A DNA stretch of 36,623 nucleotides, from the IMG/VR virus record IMGVR_UViG_3300047510_000385, positions 1-36,623 of that record. One strand, 5' to 3'. The DNA is from a virus. The notes under the pieces were generated by a model. It was not told the origin of the DNA, ran no database searches, and saw nothing but the letters and a program-made list of their open reading frames with translations. Every line of letters begins with the position of its first letter. Positions within the stretch are counted from its first letter, which is position 1. Made by a program: the position numbers and the translations under genes. Shown here piece after piece: positions 23,800 through 28,685 of this stretch.

Positions 23800-23980
23800 C
23801 GAGCCAGCTCCATGCGATGCGTTTGCAGATGCGCCATGCGTGTTTCTCGTCTACATCGAATTCAGCCGCCAGCTGGCGGTAGCTCCACCCCTCGGTGCGG
23901 AGCCGGCGCAGCTTGCGCACCAGCTCCGGCGTGAGGATCGCGGCGATGTTCTCCTCGCCAGCCTTGAATGGCCGGCTCAT
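23792..23980 (-). CDS. Small helix-turn-helix protein, 62 aa
   Basis: From the ATG at 23980 (ATGA overlap with the upstream gene) the product starts MSRPFKAGEENIAAILTPEL. Its core VRKLRRLRTEGWSYRQLAAE followed by FDVDEKHAWRICKRIAW is a Hin/homeodomain-type helix-turn-helix, with the recognition helix near DEKHAWRICK. It is likely a DNA-binding regulator or a recombinase-derived domain. A GTG six bases upstream is a weaker start. Coupled on both sides, it may regulate its own operon. Confidence 0.72.
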   Translation of the reverse strand: MSRPFKAGEENIAAILTPELVRKLRRLRTEGWSYRQLAAEFDVDEKHAWRICKRIAWSWLDD

Positions 23981-24243
23981 CGCCACTTCTCCCCCAGCAG
24001 CTGCTGCCGGCAGATCTCGATCGCCTGCTGCGCCTGCTTTTGGCTGAACACCGACTCGGTGGCATCCATGGCACGCACCACGCGGGCAAGCAGCTCGGGG
24101 TAGCTGGTGTCGCGGAAGTTGGCGGCGATGTCAGCGCAGAACTCCTGCCACAGGCCGGTGTAAGTGCAGCAGGTGCGGCCGCTGCGTTCATAGAGCGCGT
24201 CCATCATGTCGGCGCGCTGCTGGTCGAGCTGTTGTGCGTTCAT
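23977..24243 (-). CDS. Helical protein, unknown, 88 aa
   Basis: The product begins MNAQQLDQQRADMMDALYER, continues SGRTCCTYTGLWQEFCADIA and ends QAIEICRQQLLGEKWR. It is mostly helical with three cysteines in the middle and a Gln-rich start. The phrase 'Y-x-x-S-G-R-x-x-C-T-Y-T-G-L' suggests a conserved site. I do not recognise the family. Starts with a four-base overlap with the upstream gene, and its stop overlaps the HTH gene. Confidence 0.62.
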   Translation of the reverse strand: MNAQQLDQQRADMMDALYERSGRTCCTYTGLWQEFCADIAANFRDTSYPELLARVVRAMDATESVFSQKQAQQAIEICRQQLLGEKWR

Positions 24244-24437
24244 GGTTCGAGGTGTTGGCGGATGCGGAGCAGCTCAGCGCAGAGCTGCTGGCGGTTGCAG
24301 ATCCCAACGGTGCTGCACAGCTGGTCGATGCGGATGTCGATCAGCTGGCGGATGCGCTGGCGCTCCTCAGTCTGACCAGCGGTGAAGGCGCTGGTGTCGC
24401 TGAGCAGCTGCTCGATGCGGTGGCGGATGTCGCTCAT
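24240..24437 (-). CDS. Small helical protein, unknown, 65 aa
   Basis: The product is MSDIRHRIEQLLSDTSAFTA then GQTEERQRIRQLIDIRIDQL and CSTVGICNRQQLCAELLRIR. It is charged and almost wholly helical, probably a coiled-coil dimer, with two short cysteine-containing turns. It overlaps the RlpA-like gene by four bases and the next gene by four. No family recognised. Confidence 0.6.
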   Translation of the reverse strand: MSDIRHRIEQLLSDTSAFTAGQTEERQRIRQLIDIRIDQLCSTVGICNRQQLCAELLRIRQHLEP

Positions 24438-24757
24438 GGATGGTCGATGGTGACGGTGGCGATGCCATCCAGCGGCACACCAAGGCGATGAGCAGCACCG
24501 GCGCTCAAGTCCAAGCTGGAGCAGTCACACCGATCGGTGACGCGCACGGTGAGCACACGGCCGCGGTGGCTGACGCGCACCGGCGTGCCGCAAGGCAACC
24601 ATGGATGTGCGGCGCTGATGCCCCAGTGCTCGTAGGTGCCGCCGCATGCGGTCTGGCGGCCGTGGTACCAGCCGTCGTATACCGTGGCCGTCACCGAGCG
24701 CGCGTGGGCTGGCATGGCAGCCAGCAGCAGCGCTGCAGTCAGCAGGTGGCGCATCAT
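24434..24757 (-). CDS. Secreted RlpA-like double-psi beta-barrel protein
   Basis: This 107-aa protein has a clear signal peptide (MMRHLLTAALLLAAMPAHA, cleavage likely after residue 19). The rest matches RlpA/expansin-type double-psi barrels: VTATVYDGWYHGRQTACGG, then WGISAAHPWLPCGTPVRV, then VRVTDRC with the key Asp75, and LDLSAGAAHRLG. RlpA proteins cut denuded glycan strands or bind peptidoglycan in the periplasm. In a phage this may modify the wall late in infection or during entry exclusion. It lacks the C-terminal SPOR domain. It lies in the leftward operon of small genes, on the opposite strand and about 3 kb from the endolysin cassette, so it is likely expressed at a different time. 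Confidence 0.85.
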   Translation of the reverse strand: MMRHLLTAALLLAAMPAHARSVTATVYDGWYHGRQTACGGTYEHWGISAAHPWLPCGTPVRVSHRGRVLTVRVTDRCDCSSLDLSAGAAHRLGVPLDGIATVTIDHP

Positions 24758-24990
24758 CAGGCCACCTCCACTGCGGCGCCCGGCCAGCGGTTCTGTGCGT
24801 AGCGGACTGCGTGGCTCTTGCTCTCAGCACGTGTGATCCACGTCATCGGACGTGCGCCTTGCGGATAGACGATCAGCCGGAACTGACGCGTGCGTGCCTT
24901 GGCTGCTGGCCGGCTGATGCCTTCGCCATAGCAGCCGCCATCATGTTCATCATTGCGCCATTGGAAGAGGGCGCCTTTTACATCAGCCAT
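24757..24990 (-). CDS. Small protein, unknown, 77 aa
   Basis: From the ATG at 24990 the product starts MADVKGALFQWRNDEHDGGC, then YGEGISRPAAKARTRQFRLI and VYPQGARPMTWITRAESKSH. The latter part (strand, loop, helix 'SKSHAVRYAQNRWPG') resembles small nucleic-acid-associated phage proteins, but I know no family. The frame is open further upstream, inside the preceding gene. It overlaps the preceding gene by eight bases and shares one base with the RlpA-like start. Confidence 0.6.
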   Translation of the reverse strand: MADVKGALFQWRNDEHDGGCYGEGISRPAAKARTRQFRLIVYPQGARPMTWITRAESKSHAVRYAQNRWPGAAVEVA

Positions 24991-25156
24991 AGGTGATCGA
25001 CTCGGTGACGGTATCGGTGTTGATCCATTCGAGATCAGGCCATTGATGGCCGTATTCCTCAAACACTTTTGCCTTGGCGTCCGTGATGCTGACTGCCATC
25101 ACGCAGTCGATCACGTTCGCGCTCTGAATGCGGAAGTAGTAGCGGCGCTCAGTCAT
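24983..25156 (-). CDS. Small alpha/beta protein, unknown, 57 aa
   Basis: From the ATG at 25156 the product reads MTERRYYFRIQSANVIDCVM followed by AVSITDAKAKVFEEYGHQWP and DLEWINTD. The scheme of strand, 'A-x-S-I-T-D-A-K-A-K-V', helix and 'E-W-I-N' looks like a conserved single-domain protein, and I recall similar tiny proteins in aquatic phages. The upstream extension to 25204 lies inside the preceding gene. Overlaps both neighbours by eight bases. Confidence 0.62.
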   Translation of the reverse strand: MTERRYYFRIQSANVIDCVMAVSITDAKAKVFEEYGHQWPDLEWINTDTVTESITYG

Positions 25157-25280
25157 GCCGCACCACCTGCTGCGTGCCGGAGTGTGTGGGCTGGTGGTGG
25201 GCACCGGACTCGATGCCGATCATGGCGAACACGCTCGCGGCGATCAGACAGCAGATGGCGTTATTGATGTGGTTGATCAT
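25149..25280 (-). CDS. Small membrane protein, 43 aa
   Basis: The product is MINHINNAICCLIAASVFAM followed by IGIESGAHHQPTHSGTQQVV and RHD. Residues 6-23 form one membrane segment with two cysteines, followed by a His-rich polar tail. The ATG overlaps the TGA of the membrane-HTH gene (ATGA) and the end overlaps the next start by eight bases, so coupling supports it. Function unknown. Confidence 0.5.
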   Translation of the reverse strand: MINHINNAICCLIAASVFAMIGIESGAHHQPTHSGTQQVVRHD

Positions 25281-25471
25281 GATGCGAGCGCCTTGCGGAC
25301 GCGGTAGCGGGACAGGTTGAGGCGATCAGCGATCTGCTGCTGTGTGAGGCCAGTGCGCCGCAGGATGCGAACGCGGCGATCGTCGCTGGCAGTGAGCCAG
25401 TCGATCACTGCGACCACAAGCAGCAGCGGTAGGAACAGCTTCCAGATCACCAAGAAAGTGGCGGTAAGCAT
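25277..25471 (-). CDS. Membrane-anchored helix-turn-helix protein, 64 aa
   Basis: From the ATG at 25471, residues 4-25 form a membrane segment (ATFLVIWKLFLPLLLVVAVI). They are followed directly by a helix-turn-helix: DDRRVRILRRTGLTQQQIAD then RLNLSRYRVRKALAS, with the recognition helix at SRYRVRKAL. A DNA-binding domain tethered to the membrane by so short a linker is unusual. It could hold phage DNA near the membrane or act as a membrane-responsive regulator. The long upstream extension of the frame to 25624 has a different composition and overlaps an intercistronic hairpin, so the internal start is preferred. Confidence 0.7.
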   Translation of the reverse strand: MLTATFLVIWKLFLPLLLVVAVIDWLTASDDRRVRILRRTGLTQQQIADRLNLSRYRVRKALAS

Positions 25472-25593
25472 GGCTGGAGTGGATAGGTGTGCCCCTGCGA
25501 TCGCAGCTCGCTGGGGCGGTAGTGGCTGGCTGCTCTCTTGTCCACAGCGGAGGATCCCGGGCGCGCTATCGGGCTTGTGGCCTAAATCCTTGT

Positions 25594-25607
25594 GCCCCCG
25601 AAGGGGC
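25594..25607 (-). terminator. UUCG-loop hairpin (attenuator candidate)
   Basis: On the minus strand GCCCC-TTCG-GGGGC forms a five-pair stem closed by a C(UUCG)G tetraloop, an extra-stable RNA hairpin. It begins about seven bases after the stop of the coiled-coil gene. No T-run follows. It may stabilise the first message, or partly terminate so that downstream genes are expressed less. This 143-base gap is the only long one inside the leftward operon. Confidence 0.5.
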
Positions 25608-25614
25608 GGTGCCC

Positions 25615-25812
25615 TTAGAACCACTCCTCAAGCGCGGCCTGGGCGTTGCCCAGATCGTGCTCGATCGAGTCAGCCAGCGCGATGGCCTCTTGGGTCACCG
25701 CGAGCAGCTGCTCGGTAGAGCGGCTCCACGCCTCGAAGGCCGCGTCCACCTCAGCGATTAACGCTGCGGTTTCGGCCTCGCGGGCGAGGGCGTTGCGGGT
25801 GATGTCGTCCAT
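25615..25812 (-). CDS. Small acidic coiled-coil protein, 65 aa
   Basis: The product starts MDDITRNALAREAETAALIA, continues EVDAAFEAWSRSTEQLLAVT and ends HDLGNAQAALEEWF. It is helical throughout, acidic, and shows heptad spacing, so a dimeric coiled coil is likely. GGAG five bases before ATG is a good ribosome site, and this is the first gene after the long leader of the leftward operon, likely its best-expressed member. Its acidic composition would suit a DNA-mimic or host-protein inhibitor, but that is speculation. Confidence 0.68.
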   Translation of the reverse strand: MDDITRNALAREAETAALIAEVDAAFEAWSRSTEQLLAVTQEAIALADSIEHDLGNAQAALEEWF

Positions 25813-26081
25813 GGGATCTCCGGTTGGTGGGTGAGCCCCCGGCGGGACTCATGGGTGCCGGGTGAAGGCCACCACCGGAGCGGGACGACGCCCGCGAGTA
25901 TTCGGTTTTCAAGGATCAATGTTGTGCCGGACCAACCGGCGGTGTGGGCTTACTTAGGCCGTGTTGGGCTCGTGGTGACGCGTCGTGTACCCGGTTCCGC
26001 GGGGGAGATTGTTTAGCGAGGGATCCCCGCCCCTCGTGTCACCACTATACACCGTAGGCCGTGCACCGTGCACCGCTGCTG
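25813..26081 (-). promoter_or_regulatory. Leftward promoter and long leader
   Basis: These 269 bases hold no convincing gene. On the minus strand TATAGT (26044-26049) is a plausible -10 box. The tandem heptamer repeats at 26061-26074 (GTGCACC twice on the + strand, each with a GTGCAC palindrome) cover the -35 position and look like an operator. The transcript would have a leader of about 220 bases containing a GCCGG/CCGGC hairpin and CCTTGAAAACC, which recalls antitermination boxA-like leaders. It would drive the genes from 25812 down to 22788. Confidence 0.45.
26061..26074. repeat. Tandem GTGCACC repeats, operator candidate
   Basis: GTGCACC occurs twice back to back (26061-26067 and 26068-26074). 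Each copy contains the six-base palindrome GTGCAC, so centres are seven bases apart. They lie over the predicted -35 region of the leftward promoter. Confidence 0.5.
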
Positions 26082-26363
26082 TCACACTTCGTTACGTCCC
26101 CAGCGGTCGCGCTCCTCCACCGCCTCCACACGCAGCTTGGTGTGCCCAGCGCTCAGCTCCAGCGGCACGCGCAGCACCGGCTTGTGCATGTGGGCAGCGC
26201 TCCAGCCCACCGCGTAATCAGGCACCGCAACCTCGACCGTAAACCACTTGTGGCCGCACTCCGCGCACTGGCGACGGCGCACAACTTGATCGCTCAGTCG
26301 ATTGTTTGTAATCGGCACGCGCAGGGTCGTGCTTGAGCACTTCGGACAGTCCAAGGGCAACAT
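26082..26363 (-). CDS. NrdR-like zinc-ribbon protein
   Basis: From the ATG at 26363 the 93-aa product has a zinc ribbon, CPKCSSTTLRV (first pair) and RRRQCAECGHKWFTVEV (second pair), matching the N-terminus of NrdR, the ribonucleotide reductase repressor. The ATP-cone that completes NrdR is missing; the rest (AVGWSAAHMHKPVLRVPLEL) is unfamiliar. Free-standing ribbons of this sort in phages usually regulate transcription. It lies just upstream of the leftward promoter region and is divergent from a small + strand gene, so it may be a regulator of one of these units. Function is inferred. Confidence 0.75.
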   Translation of the reverse strand: MLPLDCPKCSSTTLRVPITNNRLSDQVVRRRQCAECGHKWFTVEVAVPDYAVGWSAAHMHKPVLRVPLELSAGHTKLRVEAVEERDRWGRNEV

Positions 26364-26404
26364 GGGGGCACTGCGCCCCAAACGGAATGAATTTCGGTGA
26401 ATGG

Positions 26405-26590
26405 ATGGCAGTTCAGCTGACAGCTGAGCAGCAGTTTGAAATCGAAAAACAAGCCCGCACCCTGATTGCCAGTCCAGATGCAGGCGTGATGGCTGCGGCG
26501 CTCCTGAAGCAAGCCTGCTATCAGCAGCAGCTGCTGCAGCAGGCCGTCAACGAAATCGCCCGCCTTGAGTGCGAGCTGATGGGGCGTTAG
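26405..26590 (+). CDS. Small helical protein, counter-oriented, NblA-like in shape
   Basis: From the ATG at 26405 (GGTGA four bases upstream) the 61-aa product is MAVQLTAEQQFEIEKQARTL, then IASPDAGVMAAALLKQACYQ and QQLLQQAVNEIARLECELMG. It opens with an 'LTxEQQFEIE' segment and forms two helices, recalling NblA and related small phycobilisome-linked or phage proteins. The match is by eye and weak. The gene is on the + strand between two minus-strand genes, and its stop overlaps the end of the SSB-like gene. An ATG at 26387 is an alternative start. Confidence 0.55.
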   Translation: MAVQLTAEQQFEIEKQARTLIASPDAGVMAAALLKQACYQQQLLQQAVNEIARLECELMGR

Positions 26591-26916
26591 AAGAACGGCT
26601 CTTCCATCACCTCCGCCACCACGCCATCGGTGGCGGCAGCCAAGCTCTGAGCAGCAGCAGCAGCAGCAGCCTGCGGCGGCTCCCATCCCATTGGCGGTTG
26701 CGCCACAGCGCTCACATAGGCAAGCCCCTTGCTGCTGGTTTTCTTCCAGCCGCTGATCGGTACCTGCACGCTGCCGTATTGATCTGGCGTCTGGCTAAGC
26801 ACGAATGCGCAGAACGCATCGAGCTCCTCCACCTTCACGCTCATCATTCCGCTGAAATCCACCTTGCTCTCAGGCTTGGTGGATTTGAAAATTGCCAGGT
26901 TCAGCTTGAAGCTCAT
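26587..26916 (-). CDS. SSB-like protein with acidic-aromatic tail
   Basis: This 109-aa protein starts MSFKLNLAIFKSTKPESKVD and continues with FSGMMSVKVEELDAFCAFVL, QVPISGWKKTSSKGLAYVSA, a strand pattern that would suit an OB-fold. An Ala-rich linker (PPQAAAAAAAQSLAAA) leads to an acidic, aromatic end, EVMEEPFF. This resembles SSB and T7 gp2.5 tails, which recruit partners through acidic residues and a terminal Phe. It is the last gene of the exonuclease-RecT operon. I propose single-stranded DNA binding from architecture and context; sequence identity to a named SSB family is not evident. Confidence 0.6.
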   Translation of the reverse strand: MSFKLNLAIFKSTKPESKVDFSGMMSVKVEELDAFCAFVLSQTPDQYGSVQVPISGWKKTSSKGLAYVSAVAQPPMGWEPPQAAAAAAAQSLAAATDGVVAEVMEEPFF

Positions 26917-27110
26917 TGCTCTCCGGGGTTGATGGTGTTGGCCTGTTCGTATTGCTCCACCTCGGCCAAGGGGTAGAGCACGAAACCGGGCGTGCGGAAG
27001 TATGCAGGCCCCTTACCGGTCTTGCGCCATCGCAGCAGCGTGTCACGACTGACACCCCACCGCTCGCATAACTGCGTGGCGGTTAAGTAGTCAGAAGATC
27101 TCATCGTCAT
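26913..27110 (-). CDS. MerR/excisionase-type HTH protein
   Basis: From the ATG at 27110 the 65-aa product has a winged helix of the excisionase/MerR class: DYLTATQLCERWGVSRDTLL followed by RWRKTGKGPAYFRTPGFVLY and PLAEVEQYEQ. The pattern 'LTxxQLxxRWGVSRxTLxRWxxxGxGPxx...Y' is the common HTH_17 signature. It may regulate the recombination operon or serve as a DNA-bending cofactor. No integrase was found, so excisionase function is unlikely. The ATG at 27104 is a near-equal start. Overlaps RecT by 20 bases and the SSB-like gene by four. Confidence 0.8.
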   Translation of the reverse strand: MTMRSSDYLTATQLCERWGVSRDTLLRWRKTGKGPAYFRTPGFVLYPLAEVEQYEQANTINPGEQ

Positions 27111-27759
27111 CCGTTGCAGCGGCTGCTGTTTCGGGCTGCAGCTTGGCATTCAGATCGGCCACGCTTGTGGTTGCAGGTGCTGCGCTCACCGTTACCGGCT
27201 GCACGTCCAACACCTCCTCCTGGCTCTGCATACCGAGCAGCATGTCACTCGCATACAGACGGCCCCAGAAGGCCGCGGCGCGGTAGCGAATCATCAACTC
27301 CGGCATGGTCTGCCACTTACTGCCGCTCTTGGTGGCCCATCCTTCCTTCTTCGCCATTGCCATGGTGACCGTTGGGCCTTTCAGCTCTTGGCTGCTGGCC
27401 AGATCGGTGGCGACCGCATAGCAGGCCAGGCCATCGCCTTCACCGCTCATCTCAAACCGCAACGGACTGAAGCGGCCGCAGCCGTTCACCATCGCAATGA
27501 TGAAACTGCTGCTCCACGATGGGCGACCGTGGATCACGTGCAGATGCTGCATGGCAAGGAATGGACTGATGCCCATCCGGCCTGCGATCTCGAGCGCCAC
27601 CAGGCAGTTGGCAAAACCCTGCTGCCCTTGGAACTGCGGCGGGATCAGTGTGCTGCTAGCCAGTGCCTTGGCGATCCGCTGCGCATCCTCGAAAGCCTGG
27701 ATGCCCGAGAAGACTGAGCCTCCGGGTTGCGTGGTGGTGAGTGCTGTGGATTCAGTCAT
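27091..27759 (-). CDS. recT: RecT-family single-strand annealing recombinase
   Basis: From the ATG at 27759 (TGATG overlap with the exonuclease) this 222-aa protein shows the RecT pattern: FSGIQAFEDAQRIAKALASS followed by TLIPPQFQGQQGFANCLVAL, then GISPFLAMQHLHVIHGRPSW and ELMIRYRAAAFWGRLYASDM. It anneals single strands produced by the partner exonuclease. The C-terminus ends ATDDDEIF, an acidic stretch plus Phe much like the bacterial SSB tail. The frame is open upstream to 27864 inside the exonuclease gene, but those residues are not RecT-like. Length is close to RecT (269 aa). Confidence 0.9.
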   Translation of the reverse strand: MTESTALTTTQPGGSVFSGIQAFEDAQRIAKALASSTLIPPQFQGQQGFANCLVALEIAGRMGISPFLAMQHLHVIHGRPSWSSSFIIAMVNGCGRFSPLRFEMSGEGDGLACYAVATDLASSQELKGPTVTMAMAKKEGWATKSGSKWQTMPELMIRYRAAAFWGRLYASDMLLGMQSQEEVLDVQPVTVSAAPATTSVADLNAKLQPETAAAATDDDEIF

Positions 27760-28595
27760 CAGTACGTCTCGATCTCGGTGATCTGTTGCTGCGCGCCACT
27801 GGCGCCCGTCATCCAACCCGGCAGGCTGATGGTCTCGATCTGATCGCTGTAGCTCGGCCAGCAATCAGCAGCACGGCAAACGGCCAGCTTGCCTAGATCC
27901 TTCATGGCCTGTTCGTAGCCGCGATCAGTCATCACTTCATCAGCGGCATAAACCGCCACGGCGTATGGCGCGGTCGATTCCACACAGATGAAGATGAACT
28001 GATCCGGGCGCTTGCCGGTGGCCTGCTCAACCCCGTTCAGATACCAAGCTGCCTGCACGTGGTAGCGGTAATCAGCGATGCTGCGCATGAAGCCCCGCGG
28101 GCTGGCGTCTCTGGTGGTCTTGAGATCCACCATGATGCTGCCGTCATCAGTCAGCCAATCCGGCCGGCACTTGCACTCCACCCCATAGGTGGCGTCCGTC
28201 CACATGTGCGTGGTCTCAGCCTTGCCCGGCAGGCCCAGCAGCATTGCTGCACCGGGATGGCGCATGATGCTGCGCCCCATGGCCATCACCACCTCGGCAT
28301 CGTCGGCGGTGATCACGGTCTTGCCAGCAGCAGCAGCTTCGAATGCTGCATAAGACTCCTTGCCTGCCTTGGTGCGGCGATCCATGGCAGGCGCTACGGC
28401 GATCTCTTCATCCCACCTGCTCAGCTCGAGCACGTGCGTGTGAAGCGCAGTGCCAAGGCGCATGGCAGCAGATGGTTCCGGCGTGATGCGGTTCGGATCC
28501 AAGTAGCGCGACCAATAGTGCAGCCCTGATCGCGCGATGAGATCCAGGTGAGACTTTGAGACGGCCGGATGCGCGTGATACGCGGTGTTGTCCAT
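27759..28595 (-). CDS. RecE/RecB-like exonuclease (PD-(D/E)XK)
   Basis: This 278-aa protein is probably the 5'-3' exonuclease partner of RecT. The N-terminus has YHAHPAVSKSHLDLIARSGL and MRLGTALHTHVLE, typical of RecE C-terminal/DUF3799 nucleases. The active site reads CKCRPDWL (Asp146), IMVDLKTTRDA (Asp157, Lys159) and YRYHVQAAWYLNG (Gln181). The ATG is preceded within 40 bases by AGTTGCGG repeats, so transcription is likely controlled there. It is first in a four-gene operon with RecT, an HTH protein and the SSB-like protein. Confidence is high from the ordered nuclease motifs. Confidence 0.9.
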   Translation of the reverse strand: MDNTAYHAHPAVSKSHLDLIARSGLHYWSRYLDPNRITPEPSAAMRLGTALHTHVLELSRWDEEIAVAPAMDRRTKAGKESYAAFEAAAAGKTVITADDAEVVMAMGRSIMRHPGAAMLLGLPGKAETTHMWTDATYGVECKCRPDWLTDDGSIMVDLKTTRDASPRGFMRSIADYRYHVQAAWYLNGVEQATGKRPDQFIFICVESTAPYAVAVYAADEVMTDRGYEQAMKDLGKLAVCRAADCWPSYSDQIETISLPGWMTGASGAQQQITEIETY

Positions 28596-28643
28596 AGTTG
28601 CGGGCAGTTGCGGCCAAATACTAGCAGTTGCGGCGAGATGCGC
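28596..28643. repeat. Helically phased AGTTGCGG repeats in divergent promoter region
   Basis: AGTTGCGG occurs in the same orientation at 28596-28603, 28606-28613 and 28626-28633, with a weaker AGATGCGC at 28636-28643. Starts are 10, 20 and 10 bases apart, so all copies face the same side of the helix. They fill the 90-base gap between the divergent exonuclease and helicase-methyltransferase genes. This looks like an operator for cooperative binding that could control both operons. Confidence 0.6.
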
Positions 28644-28685
28644 TACTGTGCCGAGCGCTGGGACACCCAGCCCGATCCTCCGCCT

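Noticed and set aside
23366-23934. Several + strand frames of 90-166 codons opposite the leftward operon
   Set aside because: The minus frames have DUF3310, HTH and zinc-cluster motifs with regular overlapping starts. The + frames are Arg/Ser/Ala-rich shadows.
25985-26336. Two + strand frames of 85-91 codons across the leader and zinc-ribbon gene
   Set aside because: They run through the leftward promoter repeats and opposite the zinc-ribbon gene, are Pro/Arg/Ala-rich and show no domain.
26913-27110. Excisionase and a temperate lifestyle
   Set aside because: The fold fits an excisionase, but no integrase, attachment-site pair or CI-like repressor is visible. It is called only an HTH protein.
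28569-28685. An upstream extension of the helicase-methyltransferase frame
   Set aside because: The added 39 residues cover the AGTTGCGG repeats, overlap the divergent exonuclease start and do not resemble the family's N-terminus.
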